Of a stretch of 15,606 nt of DNA, positions 7,104 to 14,310 are shown piece after piece (the stretch's first letter is position 1; each line of letters begins with the position of its first letter). This DNA comes from Deltaproteobacteria bacterium (GTDB lineage Bacteria; UBA10199; SPLOWO2-01-44-7). The stretch spans positions 1 through 15,606 of the forward strand of contig JAUYJH010000021.1 of NCBI GenBank assembly GCA_030688705.1, read 5' to 3'. Under the pieces are notes generated by a model, which saw only the letters and a program-made list of their open reading frames with translations, ran no database searches and was not told the origin of the DNA. The position numbers were made by a program, and so were the translations under genes.

Positions 7104-7375
7104 TTTGCATTCTCCAATTGGACGATGAGAGCTTCCAAATCACCAATTGCCTGCCGCAATTGCTCTTTCATCGGCAGGTCGTTTTTGGCGATCAATCCCT
7201 CTTTTTCAAGTGTTTCAAAACGCCGATGTTTGTCTATGAGGGAATCGAGTACCGCGTGGGGATCAATAGGGGCTGTGTCATTGCGATCCGCCTCTGGCGG
7301 AGAAGCAATCTCTCGGGGGATTGCTTCGTCGCTTTTCGCTCCTCGCAATGACAAATTGGGAACAGAAATCTTCAT
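7100..7375 (-). CDS. Small helical protein with repeat-encoded N-terminal insert
   Basis: This 91-residue protein is first in the four-gene block. The ATG at 7375 is preferred to the TTG one codon upstream; neither has a strong ribosome-binding site. After MKISVPN, residues about 8-33 are translated from a 78-bp palindromic repeat (bases 7276-7353), read as LSLR...RNDT in the same phase as the related insert in truA. The rest (from PIDPHAVLDSLIDKH) is predicted to be two charged helices, comparable with the hairpins in the next gene products but too short for a firm homology claim. Its stop overlaps the start of the 188-residue gene by 4 nt, which supports it as a real gene. Without the insert the protein would be about 65 residues. 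Function unknown. Confidence 0.68.
   Translation of the reverse strand: MKISVPNLSLRGAKSDEAIPREIASPPEADRNDTAPIDPHAVLDSLIDKHRRFETLEKEGLIAKNDLPMKEQLRQAIGDLEALIVQLENAK
7276..7353. repeat. 78-bp palindromic repeat inside the 91-residue gene
   Basis: Terminal inverted repeats TGTCATTGCGA (7276-7286) and TCGCAATGACA (7343-7353) enclose GAAGCAATC (7302-7310) and GATTGCTTC (7319-7327). It is the same family as 1414-1494 in truA. Its length is 26 codons, open in the frame used. Confidence 0.9.
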
Positions 7376-7411
7376 CAACCCGAATGGACTGCAAAATCGG
7401 GGCCAAAAAAG

Positions 7412-7482
7412 TTGTCATTCCCGCGGAAGCGGGAATCTCTATCTAATTGAAATGACTGGATTCCGGCTTCCGCCGGAATGAC
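7412..7482. repeat. Double-hairpin palindromic repeat (GTCATTCC...GGAATGAC)
   Basis: GTCATTCC (7414-7421) and GGAATGAC (7475-7482) are the outer ends. Inside are two perfect 7-bp stem-loops: TTCCCGC-GGAA-GCGGGAA (7418-7435) and TTCCGGC-TTCC-GCCGGAA (7461-7478). The element lies downstream of ahcY and upstream of the 91-residue gene on the minus strand. No T-run follows on the minus strand, so it is not called a terminator, though such hairpins could protect the ahcY transcript end. Confidence 0.85.
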
Positions 7483-7486
7483 GGTG

Positions 7487-7516
7487 GGGTCCATGGTCCC
7501 TGATCCTCGGTCCCTA
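7487..7516. repeat. GGTCC-rich repeat, second copy
   Basis: The run GGGTCCATGGTCCC, then TGATCCTCGGTCCC, directly abuts the ahcY stop codon (7518-7520). It is a degenerate relative of the tandem repeat at 6490-6526. The two copies bracket the two small helical-protein genes. Confidence 0.65.
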
Positions 7517-7517
7517 A

Positions 7518-8840
7518 TTAATACCGGTAATGTTCCGGTTTGAAGGGGCCGGTGGGATTCATGCCCAAATATTTAGCCTGCTTTTCGGTCAACCGGGTCA
7601 GTTTGGCGCCAACCTTGTCCAGATGAAGCGAAGCCACTTTTTCATCAAGCTCTTTTGAAAGCCGATAGACGCCGATCTTTTTGTATTTCTCGCGGTTCTT
7701 CCAAAGATCAATCTGGGCCATCACCTGATTGGTGAAAGAGTTGCTCATCACAAAAGAGGGGTGACCCGTGGCACAGCCGAGGTTGACCAGACGCCCCTTG
7801 GCCAACACAATGATTTTTCTTCCGTTGGAGAGGGTGTGATGATCGACCTGCGGTTTGATCTCGTCTGTTTTTGAGTTTTTCTCGAGCCAGGCCATATCGA
7901 TTTCAACGTCAAAATGGCCGATGTTGCAAACGATGGCGCCGTCCTTCATTTTTTCAAAATGTTCTTTGCGAATAATGTCGCAGCAACCGGTTGCGGTGAC
8001 AAAAATATCGGAAACGGGAGCGGCCTCCTCCATGGTCACCACCGGATACCCTTCCATGGAGGCTTGTAGGGCGCAAATCGGATCGATTTCGGTGACCAAA
8101 ACTTTGGCTCCGTAGCTTTTCAGAGAATGCGCGCAACCTTTGCCGACATCCCCGTAGCCCGCCACAACAACAGTTTTACCGGCCAGCATCACATCGGTCG
8201 CCCGTTTGATGCCATCGGCCAAAGATTCGCGGCAGCCATAGAGATTGTCGAATTTTGATTTGGTAACCGAATCATTCACGTTGATGGCAGGGCACTTTAA
8301 CTTGCCCGCGGCATGGAGTTTTTCCAAATTATGCACGCCGGTCGTGGTTTCTTCGGAAAGACCGACCACTTTTTTCATCAAATCGGCAAAACGCTCTTCG
8401 TGCATCATGTTGGTCAAGTCACCGCCGTCATCCAAAATAAGGTCGAAGCCTTCGGGGCCCCAGCCGGTAATGCTCTGTTCGATGCACCAATTGAATTCTT
8501 CCGCCGTTTCACCCTTCCAGGCAAACACCGGAATCCCTTTCGCGGCCATTGCCACCGCGGCATGATCTTGCGTCGAAAAAATATTGCAGGAAGACCAGCG
8601 GATTTTTGCGCCGAGTTCGATCAAGGTTTCAATCAATACCGCGGTCTGGATGGTCATGTGCAAACAGCCTGTGATTTTGACCCCTTTGAGAGGTTTTGCG
8701 GTCCCGTATTCTTTGCGAAGCGCCATCAGGCCGGGCATTTCTGTCTCGGCGATCTCAATTTCTTTGCGTCCCCAACGGGCCAGCATTTCAAAGCGCGAAG
8801 CGTCTTCCATCGCTTCTTTGCAAACACGATAGTCTTTCAT
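7518..8840 (-). CDS. ahcY: Adenosylhomocysteinase (S-adenosyl-L-homocysteine hydrolase)
   Basis: This NAD-dependent enzyme splits S-adenosylhomocysteine, the product inhibitor of methyltransferases, into adenosine and homocysteine. Visible family motifs are GRKEIEIAETEMPGLM (24-39), HMTIQTAVLIETL (61-73), SVTKSKFDNLYGCRESL (191-207, with the catalytic Lys and Asp), the NAD-binding loop GYGDVGKG (228-235), GHPSFVMSNSFTNQV (359-373) and the terminal KPEHYRY. The ATG at 8840 is chosen because AGGGG lies six bases upstream; the frame could extend to 8879 without any such site. At 440 residues it is the compact form, lacking the roughly 40-residue insertion seen in many bacterial homologues. It follows metK across a repeat-filled gap of 128 nt; together they cover synthesis and recycling of the methyl donor. 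Confidence 0.96.
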   Translation of the reverse strand: MKDYRVCKEAMEDASRFEMLARWGRKEIEIAETEMPGLMALRKEYGTAKPLKGVKITGCLHMTIQTAVLIETLIELGAKIRWSSCNIFSTQDHAAVAMAAKGIPVFAWKGETAEEFNWCIEQSITGWGPEGFDLILDDGGDLTNMMHEERFADLMKKVVGLSEETTTGVHNLEKLHAAGKLKCPAINVNDSVTKSKFDNLYGCRESLADGIKRATDVMLAGKTVVVAGYGDVGKGCAHSLKSYGAKVLVTEIDPICALQASMEGYPVVTMEEAAPVSDIFVTATGCCDIIRKEHFEKMKDGAIVCNIGHFDVEIDMAWLEKNSKTDEIKPQVDHHTLSNGRKIIVLAKGRLVNLGCATGHPSFVMSNSFTNQVMAQIDLWKNREKYKKIGVYRLSKELDEKVASLHLDKVGAKLTRLTEKQAKYLGMNPTGPFKPEHYRY

Positions 8841-8888
8841 GGCATTCCCCTCATTTTTTAACGCGGTGGCTGTTTGCATATTTTCCTT

Positions 8889-8967
8889 TTGTCATCCTGA
8901 GCGTCAGCGAAGGATCCCGGGACTCTTCGCTTCGCTCAGAGTGACAACAGTAGCGGCTCAGAATGAC
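8889..8967. repeat. Palindromic intergenic repeat, copy C
   Basis: It starts TTGTCATCCTGAGC like copy A and its inner part ends GAGTGACAA (8939-8947). A 20-nt tail ending GGCTCAGAATGAC (8955-8967) matches the end of the 23-nt tail unit of copies A and B. It lacks the middle section (CGGAGTTTACCCTGAACG) of those copies. It fills most of the metK-ahcY gap and ends one base before the metK stop codon. Confidence 0.85.
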
Positions 8968-8968
8968 A

Positions 8969-10135
8969 TCAAATACCACACAATCTGCGAAGATCTTCCA
9001 CCTTGTCTGTTCTCTCCCATGTAAATTCGGCTTCGTTACGCCCGAAATGGCCATAGGCGGCTGTCTTCCGAAAGATGGGCCTTAGAAGATTCAAGTGCTT
9101 GATCATGCCAGCCGGCTTCAGCGGAAAAATTTCGCGGATGGCCGTCACCAGTTTGTCATACGGAACCTTGAGACCGTCAAAGGAGTTGACATAAACGGAA
9201 ACCGGATCGGCACAGCCGATGGCATAGGCCAACTGCACTTCGCAGCGGTTGGTCAAGCCGGCGGCCACCACGTTTTTCGCGACGTAGCGGGCCATGTAAG
9301 CGGCAGTCCGGTCGACTTTCGACGGGTCTTTTCCGGAAAAAGCCCCCCCGCCGTGGTGCGCAGCGCCGCCGTAGGTATCAACAATAATTTTACGGCCTGT
9401 CAATCCGCAATCGGCATGCGGGCCCCCCAGCACAAAACGGCCGGTCGGGTTGATGAAATATTTTGTGTTTTTGTCATAGAGTTCCGTCGGCAACACTTTG
9501 CGGATGACCTCTTCAATAATTCCCTCTTTGAGATTTTCATAGGAAACATCGGGATCATGTTGTGAGGAGACGACCACAGTATCAATGTAGGTCGGTCTGC
9601 CGTTATCGTAACGGACGGTTACCTGTGTTTTGCCATCGGGCCTTAAGTAGGGGAGCGTTTTGTTTTTTCTCACCTCGGCCAAACGCTGTGCCAATTTATG
9701 CGACAAAGAAATGGTGAGCGGCATCAATTCTTTGGTTTCATCGCAGGCATAACCGAACATCAGCCCCTGATCGCCGGCCCCTTGTTCTTTATAAAGACCT
9801 TCTCCTTCTGTGACCCCCTGTGAAATATCGGGGGATTGTTTGTCAATGGAGGTCATGACCGCGCAGGTGTGAAAATCCAGACCGTAGGCCGAATCGGTAT
9901 AGCCTATATCCTGAATGGTTTTGCGGATAATCGCGGGAATATCGACATAACAGTTGGTGGTTACTTCACCGGCCACGATAGCGATACCGGTGGTCACCAT
10001 GGTCTCTGCGGCAACACGGGCCGTTGTGTCTTGCGCGATGATGGAATCCAAAACGGCATCGGAAATTTGATCGGCAACTTTGTCGGGGTGCCCTTCGGTG
10101 ACCGACTCCGAAGTGAAAAGATAATTCTGGCTCAT
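8969..10135 (-). CDS. metK: S-adenosylmethionine synthetase
   Basis: MetK joins methionine and ATP to make S-adenosylmethionine. The 388-residue length is normal for the family. Motifs seen: SESVTEGHPDKVADQISDA (9-27, with His16 and Asp18 of the active site), the signature GAGDQGLMFGYA (119-130), and GGGAFSGKDPSKVDR (262-276), the phosphate-binding loop. The start at 10135 is fixed by a very strong ribosome-binding site, AAGGAGG, six bases upstream; the longer frame to 10198 has no homology support. A candidate promoter lies just after ptsN. Downstream is ahcY, the next enzyme of methyl-group turnover but one. The end reads EDLRRLCGI and stops (8969-8971) immediately beside repeat copy C. Confidence 0.97.
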   Translation of the reverse strand: MSQNYLFTSESVTEGHPDKVADQISDAVLDSIIAQDTTARVAAETMVTTGIAIVAGEVTTNCYVDIPAIIRKTIQDIGYTDSAYGLDFHTCAVMTSIDKQSPDISQGVTEGEGLYKEQGAGDQGLMFGYACDETKELMPLTISLSHKLAQRLAEVRKNKTLPYLRPDGKTQVTVRYDNGRPTYIDTVVVSSQHDPDVSYENLKEGIIEEVIRKVLPTELYDKNTKYFINPTGRFVLGGPHADCGLTGRKIIVDTYGGAAHHGGGAFSGKDPSKVDRTAAYMARYVAKNVVAAGLTNRCEVQLAYAIGCADPVSVYVNSFDGLKVPYDKLVTAIREIFPLKPAGMIKHLNLLRPIFRKTAAYGHFGRNEAEFTWERTDKVEDLRRLCGI

Positions 10136-10200
10136 GTCAATCCTCCTTGTTTTTTCTGCAAGATGAAAAAGGGTTTTTAATAACTGTAGTAGATTCATTC

Positions 10201-10228
10201 GTCTATCGAGGTCCTAAGGGGGTGTCAA
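10201..10228 (-). promoter_or_regulatory. Candidate sigma-70 promoter for metK
   Basis: Read on the minus strand, a perfect -35 box TTGACA (10228-10223) is followed after 16 bases by a weak -10, ATAGAC (10206-10201). It sits between the end of ptsN and metK and would give a leader of roughly 60 nt. I see no SAM or SAH riboswitch in that leader; it is too short for most. Confidence 0.4.
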
Positions 10229-10237
10229 GTCAAGGTT

Positions 10238-10699
10238 TTAAGCCTTTTCATCTTCGCGACAGAGGACCTGGTAAATATTTTCCGCGTCTTTGGCCGTGAG
10301 TAACGCGCCCCTCAAATCGGGGTTTTTGAGTATTTTGGAAAGCCGGGCCAGCAGTTTTAGATGGGTGCTGGTGGCGCTTTCCGGGGCCAGCAGAACAAAA
10401 AAGAGCCGTGTCGGTTTGTTGTCGTGGGCCTGAAAATCGATCCCCTCAAGGCTTCTTCCAAAGACGACCACAATATGCTGTAAATCCTTGATTTTTCCGT
10501 GCGGGATGGCAACGCCGTCTTGAATGCCGGTGCTCCCCAGTTTTTCCCTTTCCAAAAGAATGTGGGCGATATCGTCTTTTTTGAGTTCCGGATGGATTTT
10601 GGAAATGGCCTGCGCAAACTCCATCAGGCAGTCCACTTTGGTTTTGGAAACCAACGCGGGCATGATCAGTTCTTTGGAAAGGTTCTCTGCGATCTTCAT
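10238..10699 (-). CDS. ptsN: PTS IIA-like nitrogen-regulatory protein (EIIA-Ntr)
   Basis: This is the phosphocarrier of the nitrogen-related phosphotransferase system, which has a regulatory rather than a sugar-transport role. The phosphorylated histidine is in LGSTGIQDGVAIPHGKI (His67 from the chosen start), the family hallmark. The 153-residue version starting at ATG 10699 begins MKIAENLSKELI, which fits the usual family start; a GTG nine codons upstream (10726) is possible, and neither has a clear ribosome-binding site. The C-terminal helices (HLKLLARLSKILKNPDLRGALLTA) are typical. It closes the rpoN-hpf-ptsN string common in proteobacteria. The partner EI-Ntr and NPr are not in the window. 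Confidence 0.94.
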   Translation of the reverse strand: MKIAENLSKELIMPALVSKTKVDCLMEFAQAISKIHPELKKDDIAHILLEREKLGSTGIQDGVAIPHGKIKDLQHIVVVFGRSLEGIDFQAHDNKPTRLFFVLLAPESATSTHLKLLARLSKILKNPDLRGALLTAKDAENIYQVLCREDEKA

Positions 10700-10746
10700 T
10701 GGGTGGGGTGCTTTACTCCAAAACACCTTTTGATGGCAACTGGAAT

Positions 10747-11037
10747 TTATTTGTGTTCTTTGAGGCGTTCTTTGTACTTTTTGAGCTGGCGCTCCATTTT
10801 GGAAACCGCCTTGTCGATGGAGGTGTACATATCTTTGCTTTTTTCGTGGCTGATGTGCTGGGTGCCATTTTCGGTGAGCGTTACCTCGACGATATGATTG
10901 AATTTTTCAACATTAAAAATCACATGGGTCTGAATGGGTTTGATCAGATACTTCCCCAATTTTGTCAGCTTTTCCAGCGCGTGGGTTTTTAGGGCGTCAC
11001 TGGCGCTCATGTTGCGGAATGTGAACGTCGTTTGCAT
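10747..11037 (-). CDS. hpf: Ribosome hibernation promoting factor (short form)
   Basis: This is a 96-residue protein of the HPF/YfiA (sigma-54 modulation protein) family, which binds the 30S subunit in resting cells and favours ribosome inactivation and dimerisation. The pattern is typical: MQTTFTFRNMSASDALKTHALEKLTKL, the beta strand HVIFNVEKFNHIVEVTL, the DMYTSIDKAVSKMERQLKKYKERLKEH helix and a basic tail. It lacks the C-terminal dimerisation domain of the long form. It starts two bases after the rpoN stop, so the two are cotranscribed. A weak GAGG lies about 12 nt upstream within rpoN. Confidence 0.94.
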   Translation of the reverse strand: MQTTFTFRNMSASDALKTHALEKLTKLGKYLIKPIQTHVIFNVEKFNHIVEVTLTENGTQHISHEKSKDMYTSIDKAVSKMERQLKKYKERLKEHK

Positions 11038-11039
11038 TT

Positions 11040-12530
11040 TTAAAGATGCCTCTTTCTTCTGGAAGAGGGGGATATCCCCAAAACTTCGCGGTATTTGGCC
11101 ACAGTTCTTCGGGCGATGTCAATGTTATACTGGTTTTTCAGGGCGGCCGTAATTTCCTGGTCACTCAACGGGTTTTCCGGCGATTCACCCGAAACCATTT
11201 TTTGGAGATATTCCTTGACCACCTCTGGGGCCACCCCGTCGCTGTTTATGGAAGAACCGAGCCCCGAATTGAAAAAATACTTCAATTCAAAAAGCCCGCG
11301 GGGCGTATGGACATATTTATTGGTGGTCACCCGGCTGATGGTCGATTCGTGCATGCCGATATCTTCGGCAACGTCTTTCAAAACCATCGGTTTCAGGGAT
11401 GTGGTCCCTTTATCCAGAAACTCTTTCTGGAATTTGACGATGCTTTTGGTGACCCGATAGAGGGTTCTTTGGCGCTGGTGGATGCTTTTAATCAGCCACA
11501 AAGCCTGCCTCAATTTATCCTGAATATAATCCTTGGCCTGCGCTCCGACCGTTTCCCCCGCCATGATGGCCCGACGATAAAGAGGGCTGATATTGAGTTT
11601 GGGCAGACCGTCCTCATTCAGTGTCACCACATAGTCATTGCCGATCTTGATCACATGGACATCGGGGGTGATGTATTGGGGCTGTTCCGAAGAATGGCCG
11701 CGCCCCGGTTTGGGGTCGAGCTGTTGCATGAATTTGGCGATTTCGGCCACCCGTTCCACCGGGATGCCAAGGCTCTTTGCGATCTGTTTGTAATTATGGC
11801 GTTCCAGATCGCCCAGATGGTTTTCAATGACTTTGGCCACCAGTTCCGATTCATCGCCCCCCAGACTTTTGCATTGCAAAAGGAGGCATTCCTTCAGGTC
11901 TCTCGCGGCGACCCCGGCCGGATCGAATTCCTGGACTTTTTTGAGGACTGCCTCCACCTTGTCCGGGGTTGTCGGCAAAAGAGCCGCCATTTCTTCCAGA
12001 GTGGCCTGCAGATAACCGTCATCATTTATATTGCCGATAATTTCTTCCGCGATTTTGTGTTCCTCTCCGCCGATGTTGGACAAACCCAGCTGCCAATAAA
12101 GATAGTCCTGCAAGGTTTCCGTTTTACGAAGGGTATTTTCAAAAGAGGGGAGGTCCTCGGAATCTTGCCCCCTTCCCACCCCTTTTTCCGGGGCGTTGTA
12201 GGAACTGACGTAGTTTTCCCAATCAAAATTGGAGGGTTCTTTCAGCTCGCCGTCTTTGTTGCCCACTTCGTCCATGGCGTGCTCATGGCCCTTGTCTTCT
12301 TCCTTGGCTTTTTCGTGCTGTTCCCCGTGTGATTCCTCCTCGGCTTCCAGCCGCTGGGTTTCACTCTCTTCCTCTTCTTCTTCAAGGCACGGATTTTCGG
12401 TCAGTTCTTTCTGGATCAGATTGGTTAATTCAAGGCGTGAAAGTTGAAGGAGCTTGATGGCCTGTTGAAGCTGGGGTGTGACAACCAACGATTGCCCCAG
12501 CTTCATGCTCTGTTTGATTTCAAGTGCCAT
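11040..12530 (-). CDS. rpoN: RNA polymerase sigma-54 factor
   Basis: This 496-residue alternative sigma factor recognises -24/-12 promoters and needs enhancer-binding ATPases. Region I (residues 1-50) shows the glutamine/leucine-rich activator-responsive segment QSLVVTPQLQQAIKLLQLSRLEL. Region II (about 50-105) is strongly acidic, with a glutamate run. The core-binding region follows, then the DNA-binding part with LKDVAEDIGMHESTISRVTTNKYV and, at 473-482, the RpoN box ARRTVAKYRE. All parts are intact. The ATG at 12530 has no ribosome-binding site; a strong promoter ends eight bases before it, so the message may be leaderless. Downstream are hpf and ptsN. The lipopolysaccharide-export genes that often precede rpoN are absent here; pyrG takes that place. 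Confidence 0.97.
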   Translation of the reverse strand: MALEIKQSMKLGQSLVVTPQLQQAIKLLQLSRLELTNLIQKELTENPCLEEEEEESETQRLEAEEESHGEQHEKAKEEDKGHEHAMDEVGNKDGELKEPSNFDWENYVSSYNAPEKGVGRGQDSEDLPSFENTLRKTETLQDYLYWQLGLSNIGGEEHKIAEEIIGNINDDGYLQATLEEMAALLPTTPDKVEAVLKKVQEFDPAGVAARDLKECLLLQCKSLGGDESELVAKVIENHLGDLERHNYKQIAKSLGIPVERVAEIAKFMQQLDPKPGRGHSSEQPQYITPDVHVIKIGNDYVVTLNEDGLPKLNISPLYRRAIMAGETVGAQAKDYIQDKLRQALWLIKSIHQRQRTLYRVTKSIVKFQKEFLDKGTTSLKPMVLKDVAEDIGMHESTISRVTTNKYVHTPRGLFELKYFFNSGLGSSINSDGVAPEVVKEYLQKMVSGESPENPLSDQEITAALKNQYNIDIARRTVAKYREVLGISPSSRRKRHL

Positions 12531-12538
12531 ACGACGAA

Positions 12539-12568
12539 ATGATAAAACTGTCGCGGTACCAATGTCAA
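12539..12568 (-). promoter_or_regulatory. Sigma-70 promoter for rpoN overlapping the pyrG stop
   Basis: On the minus strand, TTGACA (12568-12563) is followed after 18 bases by TATCAT (12544-12539): 6/6 and 5/6 matches to consensus. The TGA stop of pyrG is inside the -35 box. The expected start of transcription, about seven bases after the -10, falls one or two bases before the rpoN ATG at 12530. Confidence 0.62.
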
Positions 12569-14271
12569 CCGTGACGGGATTTTTTCTTTGGGCCGGCTAA
12601 GACATGCGCTTTTTTATTTTGCGGATTGTCAATCGATTTTTTGTTTTCCCAATCTTTTCTTTTTGCATGGGCCAGAGAAGCCTCTACAAAGCGGACAAAG
12701 AGGGGGTGCGGGTTCAGCGGACGGGAACGATACTCCGGGTGAAATTGGCACCCGACAAACCAGGGGTGGTCCGAGATCTCTATCAATTCAACCAGATTGG
12801 CGGCGGGAGAAATTCCGGCGATTTTCAAACCGCACGCCTCCAGTTTTTCGCGGAACAGATTGTTGAATTCATAACGGTGCCGGTGCCGCTCGCTGATTTC
12901 TTTTTCACCGTAAGTTTCAAAAATTTTGGTCCCTTTTTCCAGTTGGCATGGGTAGGCCCCAAGCCGCATGGTGGCCCCTTTGTTCAAAATGGCCTTTTGC
13001 TCCGCCATCAAATCGATGACGGGATAGGGTGTTTTGGCGTCGAATTCGGTGCTGTTGGCGTCTTTCAAGTTGCAGAGATCTCTTGCGATTTCGACCACGG
13101 CAAGCTGCATGCCAAGACAGATTCCAAAAAACGGGATTTTCTTTTCACGCGCGAAACGGATAGCCCGAATTTTTCCCTCGATCCCCCGTTCCCCGAAACC
13201 GCCGGGGACCAGAATGCCGTGGGCTTGGGATAATTTTTCTTCCGTGATGGTGTCGTTCTCGAGCACCTCGGAATCGATGTGCTCCAGTTGCACCTTGGCC
13301 CCCTTTGCAAAGCCGCCGTGGTGAAGGGCTTCGTTGAGGCTTTTATAAGAGTCGGAGAGATGGACATATTTTCCGACGACGGCGATGCGGACCGTCTCTT
13401 TGGGCTCTTGGATGTTGTCGCAAAGCTGTTTCCAGTCTTTAAGATGGGGTGTTCTGGTCCAGATATTCAAAAGTTCGACGATTTTTTCATCGACCCCTTC
13501 ATGATGAAAGGCCAACGGGACATCATAAATATTTTTGGCGTCTTTGGCCGCGAAAACGCAATTGGTGGGGAGATTGCAAAAAAGCGAAATTTTGGAACGA
13601 ATCTCCTGCGATAAATCCCGGTCGGTGCGGCAGATGAGAATATCGGGCTGGATGCCGATCTCTCGCAATTTCTGGACACTGTGCTGGGTCGGCTTGGTTT
13701 TGAGTTCGCCGGCCGCGCCGATGTAGGGGATCAGCGTCAGGTGGACGTACAAGACATTCTCTTTGCCGACATCGGCCTTAAGCTGGCGGATGGCCTCCAG
13801 AAAGGGGAGACTCTCGATATCCCCCACGGTGCCGCCGACTTCCACCAAAACAACGTCCACGTCATTGGCCACGCGCATGATGGAGGCCTTGATCTCATCG
13901 GTAATATGGGGGATGACCTGCACGGTTTTCCCCAGATAATCGCCGCGGCGTTCTTTTTGGATGACGGTATCGTAGATTTTACCGGTGGTGAAATTGTTGA
14001 GTTTGGTCATCCGGGCGGAGGTAAAGCGTTCGTAATGGCCCAGATCCAGATCGGTTTCGGCCCCGTCGTCAGTGACATAAACCTCGCCATGCTGAAAGGG
14101 GCTCATGGTTCCGGGGTCCACATTAATGTAGGGGTCCATTTTGAGGAGGGTGATTTTAAGGCCGCGATCTTCGAGAAGGGCCCCGATGGACGCGGCGGCG
14201 ATCCCCTTGCCGAGGGAAGAGACAACGCCGCCCGTTATAAAAATGAACTTGGTCTTTTGATGCGGCGGCAT
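12565..14271 (-). CDS. pyrG: CTP synthase (glutamine hydrolysing)
   Basis: It makes CTP from UTP using ATP and glutamine. The N-terminal synthase domain (to about residue 275) has FITGGVVSSLGKG (11-23, nucleotide loop), KMDPYINVDPGTMSPFQHGEV (44-64) and GGTVGDIE (146-153). The C-terminal glutaminase domain has PGGFGERG, the nucleophile Cys385 in GICLGMQLA, and His511/Glu513 in FHPEY. At 568 residues it is longer than the usual 535-550; the extra is a lysine-rich tail from about residue 538. The ATG at 14271 has no ribosome-binding site but fits the family start. It lies 39 nt after rpsI and 34 nt before rpoN, suggesting one long transcription unit with internal promoters. Confidence 0.97.
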   Translation of the reverse strand: MPPHQKTKFIFITGGVVSSLGKGIAAASIGALLEDRGLKITLLKMDPYINVDPGTMSPFQHGEVYVTDDGAETDLDLGHYERFTSARMTKLNNFTTGKIYDTVIQKERRGDYLGKTVQVIPHITDEIKASIMRVANDVDVVLVEVGGTVGDIESLPFLEAIRQLKADVGKENVLYVHLTLIPYIGAAGELKTKPTQHSVQKLREIGIQPDILICRTDRDLSQEIRSKISLFCNLPTNCVFAAKDAKNIYDVPLAFHHEGVDEKIVELLNIWTRTPHLKDWKQLCDNIQEPKETVRIAVVGKYVHLSDSYKSLNEALHHGGFAKGAKVQLEHIDSEVLENDTITEEKLSQAHGILVPGGFGERGIEGKIRAIRFAREKKIPFFGICLGMQLAVVEIARDLCNLKDANSTEFDAKTPYPVIDLMAEQKAILNKGATMRLGAYPCQLEKGTKIFETYGEKEISERHRHRYEFNNLFREKLEACGLKIAGISPAANLVELIEISDHPWFVGCQFHPEYRSRPLNPHPLFVRFVEASLAHAKRKDWENKKSIDNPQNKKAHVLAGPKKKSRHG

Positions 14272-14310
14272 GGACAGGTACTAACACATAGAGAGCAAAA
14301 ATCAAATCCT

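Noticed and set aside
7412..7482. Rho-independent terminator after ahcY
   Set aside because: The hairpins are strong but no run of T follows either on the minus strand.
8841..8879. Longer ahcY start at 8879
   Set aside because: The ATG at 8840 has AGGGG at ideal spacing and fits the family start; the added 13 residues have no homology support.
8851..9054. Small minus-strand frame containing a CHSERSEESRDPS-type peptide between metK and ahcY
   Set aside because: The peptide is a chance translation of repeat copy C and the frame overlaps the end of metK; no start signal supports it.
10136..10198. Longer metK start at 10198
   Set aside because: AAGGAGG six bases before the ATG at 10135 decides the start, and family members begin there.
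10136..10237. SAM or SAH riboswitch before metK or ahcY
   Set aside because: The metK leader is only about 100 nt and shows no multi-stem layout or conserved core; the gap before ahcY is repeat copy C.
11046..12332. 428-residue open frame on the + strand
   Set aside because: It is the antisense shadow of rpoN, which is unmistakable on the minus strand.
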